A DNA stretch of 64,000 nt from Roseibium sediminicola (lineage in GTDB: Bacteria > Pseudomonadota > Alphaproteobacteria > Rhizobiales > Stappiaceae), in contig NZ_JALNMJ010000001.1 of NCBI RefSeq assembly GCF_023156505.1, forward strand, positions 248,001 to 312,000, read 5' to 3'. Numbering within the stretch: position 1 is the first letter of the stretch; every line of letters starts with the position of its first letter. Below, one piece after another: positions 27,295-36,852 of the stretch. The translations under genes were made by a program, and so were the position numbers. Below the pieces are notes generated by a model that saw only the letters and a list, made by a program, of their open reading frames with translations, did no database searches and was not told the DNA's origin.

Positions 27295-27562
27295 AGGCTG
27301 TAGTGACAAATTAACGACTGGCATCGTTGGAGTCAGGATCGTTCCTGAACAGGCGGAAAGCGCAAGGAAGTGCAGCGCACTTTCGAGCATTTCCAACGCC
27401 TTCAGGGACGATCCTGGCCCAACCCCGAAGGGGCCGTCCGACAATTGGGTCAATTCCGCGTCGCATGTCGTCGAATATGCCCCGCATGTCCGTCCTCCAT
27501 GCTCCTTGAAATGACCCAATTCTCGGGCGGCGCTGCCAATCGTTAATGTGTCACTACAGCCT
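27295..27562. mobile_element. MITE-like element, 268 bp, 28-bp terminal inverted repeats
   Basis: The ends AGGCTGTAGTGACAAATTAA... (27295-27322) and the complementary 27535-27562 match in 26 of 28 positions. No coding capacity is seen. Internal structure includes a 16-nt inverted repeat (27334-27349 with 27401-27416, one mismatch), a hairpin AAGTGC-AGC-GCACTT (27368-27382) and AATTGGGTC / GACCCAATT arms (27443-27451, 27513-27521). No convincing target duplication flanks it. It begins 24 bp upstream of the regulator ATG. Confidence 0.7.
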
Positions 27563-27662
27563 TGAGCCCCTTGATCCGCTCCTCCCAGAACGCGTCAAAG
27601 ATCCGGCAGGATGGCCGGGGCGCACGGGATTTACAAGCGGCTTGGTTTACCGGCAAGGCGAT

Positions 27663-27682
27663 GTGTCCCAGGAATGAGACAG
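27663..27682. promoter_or_regulatory. second GTGTCcCA-n4-TGAGACAg site, upstream of the regulator
   Basis: GTGTCCCAGGAATGAGACAG resembles the operator at 26287-26306, with two arm changes. It is now about 390 bp upstream of the regulator ATG; without the 268-bp element between them it would be about 125 bp away, close to the 103 bp seen at the dehydrogenase. Confidence 0.65.
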
Positions 27683-27710
27683 TTCCGGAGCTGGTTTTGA
27701 CGCCACAAAG

Positions 27711-27746
27711 AAAAAAGCCCCGCCTCCTTTTCTGGGAGACGGGGCT
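27711..27746 (-). terminator. intrinsic terminator of ccrM
   Basis: On the minus strand AGCCCCG...CGGGGCT with inner CTCCC/GGAG pairing and one mismatch is followed by TTTTTTCTTTG. It starts about 50 bp after the ccrM stop. Confidence 0.9.
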
Positions 27747-27796
27747 GAAGTCTGATTTCGCGGGGATCGCGAAGGTCGCTTCTTGAAAACGCCTGC

Positions 27797-28990
<1,194 letters not shown>

Positions 28991-29067
28991 TCAGCGGTTA
29001 AATGCTGAAAACAAAAATTCCCTTTGAATCAAGGCTTTGTTTACAATCGTAAAAGCTGAATGAGAGG

Positions 29068-29754
29068 TTAATGACCTGTTCCGACCGAAAAGGCCAGAAT
29101 TCTGCTGATTTCATTCAGGGGACGACCGGAAGTTGCGCGCCATTCGTTAAAGGCGGCCTGAATCGCAGTCAGATTTTTTTTCGACATGCGATCGTTCTCA
29201 ATGACATTTTCGCGGATCAGGGCATTAACCACGTCACCGGAGAGCACGAAACTTTCCTTGCCCATGAAGCGCAGGGCGATTTGCCCGGTATTGCCGCCGA
29301 GCCGGTTGCCGCGTTTCTTCAAGGTCTCCATCAGGCCGATCTGGTCGGTAACCGGGTAGTGCGCAAAGAACTTCGCCGCGCTGCCGTGTTCGGCCGCCAG
29401 GTCTTTCAGAAAGATCGCGTTGTCCTGGACGGATTTGATCTTGGCGCCATTGCGCACGATGCGAGTGTCCTTCAGCAGGGCTTCGAAGGCTTCATCGGGC
29501 AAAAAGGCGAGGCGGGCGACATCGAAGCCTTCGAATGCCTCCTCAAAGCCCGGCCATTTCTGGTCGATCACCTTCCAGCTGAAACCGGCCTGAAAGACGC
29601 AGCGTGTGAACATGGACAGCCAGCGGTCGTCGCCGAGTTGTTCCAGCTCCTCGGGAGACTTTGGAGCGTTGTGCTCGGCCAGAAGGTTCTGGAGGGCTTC
29701 AGTCCCGCCCTTCTTTTCCATGGCGAGGGCTTCGATCTCTTCAAAAGAACGCAT
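29068..29754 (-). CDS. DNA-3-methyladenine glycosylase I family protein
   Basis: The 228-residue protein has an HhH-GPD-type all-alpha fold related to Tag: SMFTRCVFQAGFSWKVIDQKWPGFEEAFEGFD, TRIVRNGAKIKSVQDNAIFLKDLA, and GGNTGQIALRFMGKESFVLSGDVVNALI. It would excise 3-methyladenine from alkylated DNA. The zinc-binding His and Cys of classical Tag are not evident, so it is a divergent member. The ATG giving MRSFEEIEAL follows GGAGTG at good spacing. A dispersed repeat lies just upstream. Confidence 0.78.
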   Translation of the reverse strand: MRSFEEIEALAMEKKGGTEALQNLLAEHNAPKSPEELEQLGDDRWLSMFTRCVFQAGFSWKVIDQKWPGFEEAFEGFDVARLAFLPDEAFEALLKDTRIVRNGAKIKSVQDNAIFLKDLAAEHGSAAKFFAHYPVTDQIGLMETLKKRGNRLGGNTGQIALRFMGKESFVLSGDVVNALIRENVIENDRMSKKNLTAIQAAFNEWRATSGRPLNEISRILAFSVGTGH

Positions 29755-29776
29755 GCGGGAACACTCCAAAAGAGGT

Positions 29777-29895
29777 CGTCATCCCGGACGCAGCGAAGCG
29801 AAGATCCGGGATCGGAGAGCCCGTGAGCCTGCTGTGTCCATTCAAGGCCCTCGGCTCCCCCGTCCCGGCTCGCGCCGCCGTTGGCCGGGATGACG
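29777..29895. repeat. dispersed imperfect palindrome (CGTCATCCCGG family)
   Basis: Ends are CGTCATCCCGGACGCAGCG and CGTTGGCCGGGATGACG, with inner GATCCGGGATCGGAGAGCC and GGCTCCCCCGTCCCGGCTCG arms. It lies between the glycosylase and the ABC permease. Confidence 0.88.
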
Positions 29896-29920
29896 ACGGA
29901 TTGTTTTTCTGGAAGAAACC

Positions 29921-30727
29921 TTAGCGGTCCGGAAGCTGTCTTGTCCGTTCAAATTTGCGCAGGGCCAGCGAAAGCGTGATCGTCATCATCAGGTAGATCA
30001 GCGCGACAACGTTGTAGGTCTCGAAATAGCGGAACGACCCGGCGGAATAGACCTTGCCGAGCTGGGTGACGTCCGTAACGCCGAGCACGGAAACCAGCGA
30101 ACTGTCCTTGATCAGGGCGACGAAATCATTGCCGAGCGGCGGCAGGATGGTTTTCAGGGCCTGCGGGAAGATGATCAGGCGGAAGCGCAGCCAGCGGTTC
30201 ATGCCGAGCGCCTCGGCCGCCTCGATCTGGCCGGTATCGACCGCCTGGATGCCGGCCCGGAAGACCTCGGCGATGAAGGCCGAATATCCGATGGTGAGGG
30301 CAAGCACCGCGCGCCAGAGCAGCGGAAAGTCGCGGGTGCGCACCGTGCCGAGGCCAAGCGGCTCAAGCAGCGCGTTGAGGCCGGCGACGATCAGCGGCGT
30401 GGCGACGAAGGCGATATAGAGCAGCAACACCAGGATCGGCAGGCCGCGCACGATCTCGATATAGAAGCGGGCGCTCTGCCGTAACAGGACCGAGCCTGAC
30501 AGCGATGCCAGCGCTAGCAGCAACCCGATCAGCGATGCCAGAAAGAATGCCACCAGCGTGACGAAGATTGTCACCCAGACCCCGCGCGACACGGTCGCCA
30601 TCACCTGGCTGTAAATGTCGTTGGTCGCGATCTGGACCAGCAGGAACACCGCAATGCCGACAGCGAGCACCAACCAATAGGGAAAATCCTGTTTCGGCGC
30701 GCCGGTCTGGGTCTTGCTGGTGAACAT
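29921..30727 (-). CDS. amino-acid ABC transporter permease (HisM/GlnP type)
   Basis: The 268-residue protein has several membrane helices and the inner-membrane-component pattern of polar amino-acid importers: FYIEIVRGLPILVLLLYIAF, GYSAFIAEVFRAGIQAVDTGQIEAAEALGMNRWLRFRLIIFPQALKTILPPLGNDFVALIKDSSLVSVLG, the last part being the EAA loop that docks the ATPase. It follows its substrate-binding protein. The ATP-binding subunit is not in this window, so the transporter must use one from elsewhere. I chose MFTSKTQTG; the frame upstream covers an intercistronic hairpin. Confidence 0.9.
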   Translation of the reverse strand: MFTSKTQTGAPKQDFPYWLVLAVGIAVFLLVQIATNDIYSQVMATVSRGVWVTIFVTLVAFFLASLIGLLLALASLSGSVLLRQSARFYIEIVRGLPILVLLLYIAFVATPLIVAGLNALLEPLGLGTVRTRDFPLLWRAVLALTIGYSAFIAEVFRAGIQAVDTGQIEAAEALGMNRWLRFRLIIFPQALKTILPPLGNDFVALIKDSSLVSVLGVTDVTQLGKVYSAGSFRYFETYNVVALIYLMMTITLSLALRKFERTRQLPDR

Positions 30728-30765
30728 GGGCTGACTTGAGGCTGGAGGAAAAGGAAGGTGAAACA

Positions 30766-30803
30766 AAAGGGCCGCTACCCGGACCTTTGCCCGGATAGCG
30801 GCC
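30766..30803 (-). terminator. intercistronic hairpin between the binding protein and the permease
   Basis: On the minus strand GGCCGCTA-t-CCGG and CCGG-g-TAGCGGCC form a 12-pair stem with one mismatch, followed by CTTTTG. It lies 42 nt after the binding-protein stop and probably stops some transcripts, so that the binding protein is made in excess. Confidence 0.8.
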
Positions 30804-30844
30804 ATGATGCGTAATGTCCAGCCAAGCGTGGCCGGAAAGAGGGC

Positions 30845-31645
30845 TTACTGGCCGGCTTTGTAGTCGAAGAACCACTTCTTGTTCAGTGCATCCAGCGTTC
30901 CGTCCGCGCGCATGCTGGCGATGGCGGCGTTGAACGGCGCGACCATGTCGGAGCCCTTGGCGAAGATGAAGCCGAAATCTTCCGAGCCCATCGGCTCGCC
31001 GATCAGCTTGAACGTGTCCGGATTGGTGGCGACATAACCCTGGCCACCGGTGCTGTCGGTCAGCACAAGATCGACATCGCCCGATTTCAGGGCCTGGACC
31101 GCGGCGCCGAAGGTTTCGAACAGCTTGATGCGCGGGTTGGCTTCATCGCCGTCCAGAACCTCATAGACGGTGACATAGAAGGGTGTGGTGCCCGGCTGGG
31201 CGCCGGCCAGGAAGTCGGCATTCGCGGCGAAGGACTTCGGATCGGTGAAGCGGTCCTCGTCGGCACGTACGAGCATGAACATCTCGGAACGCATGTAGGG
31301 ATCCGAAAAGTCGACCTGTTCCGCCCGGTCCGCCTTGATGGTGATGCCGTTCATGGCAAGGTCATATTCGCCGGCGGAAATGGCCGGGATCATGGCGTCC
31401 CAGGAGACATTCTCGAAGGTGACCTTGGCATTCAGGCGCTTGGCGATCTCGGCAATGGCGTCATATTCCCAGCCGATGGCATCGCCTGTCTTCGGGTTGA
31501 CAAATTGCAGCGGCGGATAGGTGTTTTCGGAGGCGATCACGATCTCCTTGCCGCCGAGGTCCGGCAGATCGTCTGCCTGGGCCGTGAGGCCCGCGCCGAT
31601 CAGGGAGGAGAAGGCGACCGCGAGGGTCAGGATGGCGTTTTTCAT
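30845..31645 (-). CDS. amino-acid ABC transporter substrate-binding protein
   Basis: This 266-residue family 3 solute-binding protein has a signal peptide ([24 protein letters not shown]), then [38 protein letters not shown] and the ligand-contacting [20 protein letters not shown]. The C-terminal [16 protein letters not shown] is typical. It would capture a polar amino acid or similar compound in the periplasm and hand it to the permease encoded next. It is the first gene of the pair; the ligand cannot be predicted safely. Confidence 0.92.
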   Translation of the reverse strand: MKNAILTLAVAFSSLIGAGLTAQADDLPDLGGKEIVIASENTYPPLQFVNPKTGDAIGWEYDAIAEIAKRLNAKVTFENVSWDAMIPAISAGEYDLAMNGITIKADRAEQVDFSDPYMRSEMFMLVRADEDRFTDPKSFAANADFLAGAQPGTTPFYVTVYEVLDGDEANPRIKLFETFGAAVQALKSGDVDLVLTDSTGGQGYVATNPDTFKLIGEPMGSEDFGFIFAKGSDMVAPFNAAIASMRADGTLDALNKKWFFDYKAGQ

Positions 31646-31730
31646 GGGAAACTCCTGGTCAAAATTCTGGAGGACTTTAACGGTTCCCCGGGTCCGGGAA
31701 AAGACCGTGTTGTTGCATCAGTGTTCGCAA

Positions 31731-31776
31731 GAGCGCTTTCCGACCAATTGGAGTCATTTGACCGGAAAACGCTCTA
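31731..31776. repeat. short intergenic inverted repeat
   Basis: AGAGCGCTTTCC and GGAAAACGCTCT are imperfect inverted arms about 22 bp apart, in the divergent gap between the binding-protein gene and amn. Function unknown; it may simply be a small repeat. Confidence 0.45.
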
Positions 31777-31888
31777 GGTGCAGAAATTTTCTCCCTGCGA
31801 AAAAAAATTCAAAAACTGCTGCTAGATCTATTGACCAAATCAAGACTTGGCGGGACTGTTGGCTCATAACAACAATAAGGAGACGTTC

Positions 31889-33397
31889 ATGTCCAATTCC
31901 ACCACCAATCCATTTCAACCGGCTCCGCGCCGCGTGCGGCTGGCGCCGTCGCATCCGCTGGAAGTGTTCACGGACGCGACCAAGGCGGTCGACCGGCTGA
32001 TCGAGATTTTTGAAGCCAACACCGCGTTTCTGCGTGATCACTTTCAGAACCTTCTGGAGGGCAAGGCGCTCGAGGGGCGCTTCCGCGCGTTTTACCCCCA
32101 GGTCCGGATCGTAACCGACAGCCACATCCGTCTCGACAGCCGCCTGTCCTACGGCTTCGTTTCCAGGCCCGGCACCCATGCGTCGACGATCACGCGGCCG
32201 GACCTCTTCCGAAACTACCTGATCACCCAGCTGTCGCTTCTGATGAAGAATCACGACGTGCCGATCCTGATCGGCGACAGCGACATGCCGATCCCGCTGC
32301 ATTTTGCCTTCTATGACGGCACCCATGTGGAAGGCGGCGCGGCCGCCGCCAATCTCGACCAGCCGCTGGCCGATACGTTCGATCTGCCTGACCTGACGGT
32401 GATGGACGACAGCATCGCCAACGGCACCTATGATCCGGCGGACGGCGTGATGCCGCTGGCCTCGTTCACAGCACCGCGGGTCGATTATTCCCTGCACCGG
32501 CTGCAGCACTACACAGCCACCCGGGCCGAACACTTCCAGAACTACGTGCTTTTCACGAACTACCAGTTCTATATCGATGAATTCTGCCGCATGTCGAAGG
32601 AGCTGCTGCTGCAGCCGGACAGCGGCTATGAGGCTTTTGTCTCGCCCGGCAACATCGTGATCGAGGCCGGCCAGGACCAGTCGGACGTCGAAGAGCTGGG
32701 CAAACTGCCGCAAATGCCGGCCTATCACCTGAAACGGAAAGACGGCAGCGGCATCACCATGGTCAATATCGGCGTCGGTCCGTCCAATGCCAAGACGATC
32801 ACCGACCACATCGCGGTGCTGCGCCCGCATGTCTGGCTGATGCTCGGTCACTGCGCGGGTCTCCGGAACAGCCAGACCCTCGGCGATTATGTGCTCGCCC
32901 ATGGTTATGTGCGCGACGACAATGTGCTCAACCAGGACCTGCCGGTCTGGGTGCCGATCCCGCCGCTCGCCGAAGTCCAGGTCGCGCTGGAAGACGCAGT
33001 CTCCGAGATCACCGGCATTGACGGTTACGAACTCAAGCGGGTGATGCGCACCGGCACGGTAGTCTCGCTCGACAACCGCAACTGGGAGCTCTGGGACCAG
33101 CCGGAACTGGTTAAGCGCTTCTCCCAGTCACGCGCGATCGCGCTCGACATGGAATCGGCGACGATCGCCGCCAACGGCTTCCGCTTCCGCGTGCCCTACG
33201 GAACGCTCCTGTGCATTTCGGACAAGCCGCTCCACGGCGAACTCAAACTCCCGGGCATGGCGACGGATTTCTACAAGCGCCAGGTCGCGCAGCATCTGCA
33301 GATCGGCATTCGGGCAATGGAGAAGATGCGCGACATGACTGCGGAACGCCTGCATTCCCGCAAGCTTCGCAGCTTCGCGGAAACGGCGTTTCAGTAG
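31889..33397 (+). CDS. amn: AMP nucleosidase
   Basis: AMP nucleosidase splits AMP into adenine and ribose 5-phosphate in purine salvage. The 502-residue length fits, with an N-terminal regulatory domain (DATKAVDRLIEIFEANTAFLRDHF, VRIVTDSHIRLDSRLSYGFV) and a C-terminal nucleoside-phosphorylase-like catalytic domain (MVNIGVGPSNAKTITDHIAVLRPHVWLMLGHCAGLRNSQTLGDYVLA, ALDMESATIAANGFRFRVPYGTLLCISDKPLHGE). AAGGAGA precedes the ATG. It ends at a bidirectional terminator shared with bfr. Confidence 0.95.
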   Translation: MSNSTTNPFQPAPRRVRLAPSHPLEVFTDATKAVDRLIEIFEANTAFLRDHFQNLLEGKALEGRFRAFYPQVRIVTDSHIRLDSRLSYGFVSRPGTHASTITRPDLFRNYLITQLSLLMKNHDVPILIGDSDMPIPLHFAFYDGTHVEGGAAAANLDQPLADTFDLPDLTVMDDSIANGTYDPADGVMPLASFTAPRVDYSLHRLQHYTATRAEHFQNYVLFTNYQFYIDEFCRMSKELLLQPDSGYEAFVSPGNIVIEAGQDQSDVEELGKLPQMPAYHLKRKDGSGITMVNIGVGPSNAKTITDHIAVLRPHVWLMLGHCAGLRNSQTLGDYVLAHGYVRDDNVLNQDLPVWVPIPPLAEVQVALEDAVSEITGIDGYELKRVMRTGTVVSLDNRNWELWDQPELVKRFSQSRAIALDMESATIAANGFRFRVPYGTLLCISDKPLHGELKLPGMATDFYKRQVAQHLQIGIRAMEKMRDMTAERLHSRKLRSFAETAFQ

Positions 33398-33405
33398 CGC
33401 AAACA

Positions 33406-33434
33406 AAAAAGCGCGGCCACAAGCCGCGCTTTTT
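33406..33434. terminator. bidirectional terminator between amn and bfr
   Basis: AAAAAGCGCGGC, loop CACAA, GCCGCGCTTTTT. The stem is perfect and has T-runs on both strands, serving the convergent amn and bfr genes. Confidence 0.93.
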
Positions 33435-33455
33435 CAATGCGAATTGTCGGAAACC

Positions 33456-33941
33456 TTATTCGGCTTCGTCCGCCGGGGCGGCGTTCAGCATGCCGTAACG
33501 CTCGACGCCGATCTTTTCCAGAAGCTCCAGCTGCGTCTCCAGGAAGTCGATATGGCCTTCCTCGTCCGTCAACAGCTGCTCGAACAGCGCCATGGAAACG
33601 TAGTCACCTTCCTCACGGCAGATTTCGCGGGATTTGGAATAAGAGGTGCGGGCGTCATATTCGCCGGCAAGGTCGGATTCCAGCACTTCCTTGATGTTTT
33701 GGCCGATGCGCAGAGGCGCGACCTTCTGCATGTTCGGATGGCCTTCCAGGAAAATGATCCGGTCGACGATCTTGTCCGCGTGCTGCATTTCCTCGATGGA
33801 TTCCTCACGCTCCTTTTTGGCAAGACGGGCATAGCCCCAGTCGGCGAGGAGGCGGTAGTGCAGCCAGTACTGGTTGATCGCGCCCAGCTCCAGGAACAGG
33901 GCTTCGTTCAGACGTTCAATAACTTTTTCATTGCCCTTCAT
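33456..33941 (-). CDS. bfr: bacterioferritin
   Basis: The 161-residue protein has all ferroxidase ligands: Glu18, Glu51, His54, and the second-half pair in [10 protein letters not shown] (Glu) and [13 protein letters not shown] (Glu, His). Met52 of EEMQH is the haem ligand, so this is a haem-binding bacterioferritin that stores iron in a 24-subunit shell. The start is canonical ([15 protein letters not shown]). An Irr-type palindrome just upstream suggests repression when iron is scarce. Confidence 0.95.
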   Translation of the reverse strand: MKGNEKVIERLNEALFLELGAINQYWLHYRLLADWGYARLAKKEREESIEEMQHADKIVDRIIFLEGHPNMQKVAPLRIGQNIKEVLESDLAGEYDARTSYSKSREICREEGDYVSMALFEQLLTDEEGHIDFLETQLELLEKIGVERYGMLNAAPADEAE

Positions 33942-33972
33942 GACAAGGCCTCCTTGAGAAATAGGTTGCCAC

Positions 33973-33990
33973 TTTAGAACTGTTCTAGTT
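33973..33990 (-). promoter_or_regulatory. Irr/ICE-like box upstream of bfr
   Basis: TTTAGAACTGTTCTAGTT contains the perfect 13-bp palindrome TAGAAC-T-GTTCTA. It resembles the iron-control element bound by Irr in alphaproteobacteria and lies about 32 bp from the bfr start, where binding would block transcription. Confidence 0.7.
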
Positions 33991-34136
33991 TACGTGTCCA
34001 GTAGCCATTCGGATTTGGCGACGGCAATTCAGCGCACATTCCCATTCCATCCGTTTCCGATAAATGCAAGCGGGGATTGGGTTGGCGGAACGCCAATTTG
34101 ATCATAACGGCTCTGGAAGCAGCTCCGGCGGGTCAG

Positions 34137-34169
34137 AAAAAGGGCGCGGTCCCTCAAGGAGACCGCGCC
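34137..34169 (-). terminator. intrinsic terminator of the fasciclin gene
   Basis: On the minus strand GGCGCGGTC and GACCGCGCC form a perfect stem, followed by CTTTTTC. It lies about 43 bp after the stop. Confidence 0.88.
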
Positions 34170-34211
34170 GTCGGCGGGTACGTTTCGGGGGTAGAACGCA
34201 CCCTGGAGCCG

Positions 34212-34691
34212 TCAGTTCGGCATGATGACAGTGTCAATCACGTGGATGACGCCGTTCGAGGCTTCTACATCGGCGGTGACCACGCTGGCCTCGTCGACCT
34301 TGACGCCGTCGGTTGCGTCAACGGAGATTTCGCTGCCTTCGACCGAAGCGACCTCAGCCTTCTTGCCTGCGATGTCGGACGACATCACTTTGCCCGGTAC
34401 GACGTGGTAGGTGAGGATGGCAACGAGCTGGTCCTTGTTTTCCGGCTTGAGCAGGTTCTCGACTGTGCCTTCCGGCAGTTTCGCAAAGGCTTCGTCTGTT
34501 GGGGCAAAAACCGTGAATGGCCCTTCACCCTTCAGCGTGTCGACGAGCCCGGCCGCCTGAACAGCCGCTACGAGCGTGCTGAAGGATCCGGCGCCGACAG
34601 CGGTGTCGACAATGTCCTTGTCGGAGGCCTTGGCCGCGCTGAGCGGCAGGGCAATCACAAGGGCTAAGACTAGTTTCTGAAGCAGTTTCAT
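34212..34691 (-). CDS. secreted fasciclin-domain protein
   Basis: The 159-residue protein has a signal peptide ([22 protein letters not shown]) and a single FAS1 domain: [64 protein letters not shown] and the end [20 protein letters not shown]1 proteins take part in adhesion or surface interactions, and rhizobial ones have been linked to host contact; the role here is unknown. It is a single-gene unit with its own terminator. The 227-bp gap upstream holds a small CGGGAAA-GGAG-TTTCCCG hairpin (34734-34751) and no gene. Confidence 0.92.
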   Translation of the reverse strand: MKLLQKLVLALVIALPLSAAKASDKDIVDTAVGAGSFSTLVAAVQAAGLVDTLKGEGPFTVFAPTDEAFAKLPEGTVENLLKPENKDQLVAILTYHVVPGKVMSSDIAGKKAEVASVEGSEISVDATDGVKVDEASVVTADVEASNGVIHVIDTVIMPN

Positions 34692-34918
34692 GTGTCACTC
34701 CCACTGGTTGACACAGGCAAGCAAAAAGGGTTTCGGGAAAGGAGTTTCCCGAGCGCCGTCAATTGGTTTTTTCGCCTGTGTTGCTGTGATTACGGCCCGC
34801 CTCGCGCCGCGGATGAGGAAAAACTCTTTCTCTATTTTTTTCAACCCGACTGCTGATCCAATGGCACCGGTTCTGCGTTAAGCGCGCTTGGCCAGCGAGC
34901 CGGTGTGCCGGGCAGGCG

Positions 34919-35467
34919 TTAGCGAAACCGCGGGCCGTGGCTCCAGCAGGTCAGCGAAAAGCGGGTGCCTTTCGAAACCGGAACCACCCGGTGCAACATG
35001 AAACTGGCAAACAGCGTTGCGCTGCCCTGGTCGCGCGAAGCGGTCATCACCTTGTGGCCGAGACTGACCTCCAGTGCGCCGCCCTCATAGGCGTCGGTGG
35101 GGGAGAGCTGGGTGACGATGGTGGCCTTGCGGCATTGCGCAATCGGGCCTTCGCCGATGTCGGAATGCCAGTCGTAGTGGCCTTCCTCGCTCTCGTCATA
35201 AACGGCGACCTGCAATTTCTCCCGGAAATCGGTGATGTCGAAATCGAAAGCCTCGCGATTGGCTCTTGCAACGGCGCCCATCACGCGCTCCATCACCCAT
35301 GAGGCTGATCCTTCATCATCCAGCCAGCTCACCTTGGCGCGGCGGATGTCGCGCTGCTGCGTGCCGCCGACGAGACCGCCGGCGTCCCGGCTTTCCGCCT
35401 GGCTCAGGCGAATGATTTCGTCGCAATCCCGCTTCGAGAACAGCGCGTCATGGGCATAGGTGAACAT
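34919..35467 (-). CDS. 2-oxoglutarate/Fe(II)-dependent oxygenase
   Basis: The 182-residue protein carries the iron ligands of the double-stranded beta helix: HxD in HYDWHSDIGEG and the distal His in FMLHRVVPVSKGTRFSLTCW, where Arg would bind 2-oxoglutarate. The pattern is that of prolyl-4-hydroxylase-like and PKHD/PiuC-type oxygenases. I chose ATG MFTYAHDALF; a TTG start 42 nt earlier is also in frame and would add 14 residues. The substrate is unknown. It is followed by the fasciclin gene, but a 227-bp gap suggests separate transcription. Confidence 0.85.
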   Translation of the reverse strand: MFTYAHDALFSKRDCDEIIRLSQAESRDAGGLVGGTQQRDIRRAKVSWLDDEGSASWVMERVMGAVARANREAFDFDITDFREKLQVAVYDESEEGHYDWHSDIGEGPIAQCRKATIVTQLSPTDAYEGGALEVSLGHKVMTASRDQGSATLFASFMLHRVVPVSKGTRFSLTCWSHGPRFR

Positions 35468-35560
35468 GATCTTGGGGTCCAAAAAGAGAACGTGCTCTTC
35501 AACATTCAAACGCGGGTTTCCGCAACTGTTTTTTGAGCCGGGTAACGACTATTTGCTATT

Positions 35561-36628
35561 TCAATCCAGAGCTGCGGTCAGAGCCTTTCGCATCACCGTC
35601 GGCAGAGCCTCTTCGGAGAGCATGTCCGGGGTAGACCACCAGTCCCGCGCGGAAGCATTAAGGCTCTCCGCTGCCAGGTCAGCCCGATAGACAGCAAGCC
35701 GCAGATGGAAGTGGGTGAAGGTGTGCTTCACTTCGTTCATTCGCTTTCGCCAGTCGGCGGGAAAGGGCGCGTGCTCGAGGGCGGCCTCGGTGTCGAAGTC
35801 TTCCGACCAATCCGAGCCCGGCACTTCCGTCATGCCGCCGAGAAGCCCTTTGGGAGGCCGGCGGCGCAGCAGCACCGCGCCTGTCGCTGGGTCCACAGCG
35901 ACAAAGGCGGCGCCAAACCGGGTCGGCTTCTGTTTCTTCGGTGCCTTGCGGGGCAGGGTCTCGGCAAGCTCCGACGACTGGACCGCACAGATGTCCCGCC
36001 ACGGGCACAGCGCGCAGGCGGGGCGTTTGGGCGTGCAGATGGTCGCCCCCAGATCCATCACGGCCTGGGCGAAGTCGCCGGGCCGTTTTTCCGGCGTCAG
36101 CTCGCCCATCTGGGCTTTGATCTGCGGCTTGGCATCGGGCAGCGGCGTCTCGATCCGGAACAGCCGGGTCAGCACTCTTTCGACATTGCCGTCGACGACG
36201 GCGGCGTGCCGGTCAAAGGCGATGGTGGCGATTGCGGCGGCGGAATAGGGCCCGATGCCGGGCAGCGTCTGCAGCGTTTTTTCGTCTTCCGGGAAGCGGC
36301 CGGCATGATCCGATGCGACGGTTTCGGCGCATTTTTTCAGGTTGCGCGCCCGCGAATAATAGCCGAGCCCCGCCCAGGCTTTCATCACGTCTTCTTCCGG
36401 CGCGGCGGCGAGATCTTCGACCGTCGGCCACAGACGGCAGAACTTTTCAAAATAGTCTTTGACCGCGGCAACGGTCGTCTGCTGCAACATGATTTCAGAC
36501 AGCCAGATCCTGTAGGGATCCGGGATTTCACCGAGTTTCCGGTCCTCCGGCGCCACGCGCCAGGGCAGCCGTCTTGCGTGACGGTCGTACCAGTCAAGCA
36601 GCAGCCGGGCAGGGGAAGCAGATGCCAT
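35561..36628 (-). CDS. mutY: A/G-specific adenine glycosylase
   Basis: MutY removes adenine mispaired with 8-oxoguanine. The 355-residue protein has the catalytic Glu in LSEIMLQQTTV, the helix-hairpin-helix LPGIGPYSAAAIATIAF, the catalytic Asp in VVDGNVERVL, and the cluster cysteines CTPKRPACALCPWRDIC (C-x6-C-x2-C-x5-C). The C-terminal NUDIX-like domain that recognises 8-oxoG follows (AVLLRRRPPKGLLGGMTEVPG). An in-frame ATG 27 nt earlier is an alternative start. It is divergent from dciA. Confidence 0.95.
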   Translation of the reverse strand: MASASPARLLLDWYDRHARRLPWRVAPEDRKLGEIPDPYRIWLSEIMLQQTTVAAVKDYFEKFCRLWPTVEDLAAAPEEDVMKAWAGLGYYSRARNLKKCAETVASDHAGRFPEDEKTLQTLPGIGPYSAAAIATIAFDRHAAVVDGNVERVLTRLFRIETPLPDAKPQIKAQMGELTPEKRPGDFAQAVMDLGATICTPKRPACALCPWRDICAVQSSELAETLPRKAPKKQKPTRFGAAFVAVDPATGAVLLRRRPPKGLLGGMTEVPGSDWSEDFDTEAALEHAPFPADWRKRMNEVKHTFTHFHLRLAVYRADLAAESLNASARDWWSTPDMLSEEALPTVMRKALTAALD

Positions 36629-36852
36629 GTGATCAGCCGAGCAATTCTGCTTCAAAGCGTTTTTGAAGCTTTGGATAGCCTGGGGACAACTTTGCTGCTA
36701 ACAGAGCGGTGATCAGGTTGAGACAAGTATTCGTCGTCATTTTGTCGTATTCTATTGCGAGACAACACCCCGATCCTGAAACGGGCCGGCAGGCCGCCGA
36801 ACAGTTCGGCTGGATGAGGAGGTAGGCCATCAGCGCTTCAAAGGCAAACCCT

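Noticed and set aside
27280..27575. Target-site duplication around the MITE-like element
   Set aside because: The flanks ggct and tgag do not match; any duplication must be very short or has decayed.
34690..34881. 63-codon plus-strand frame upstream of the fasciclin gene
   Set aside because: It overlaps the fasciclin promoter region and shows no start signal or protein-like pattern.
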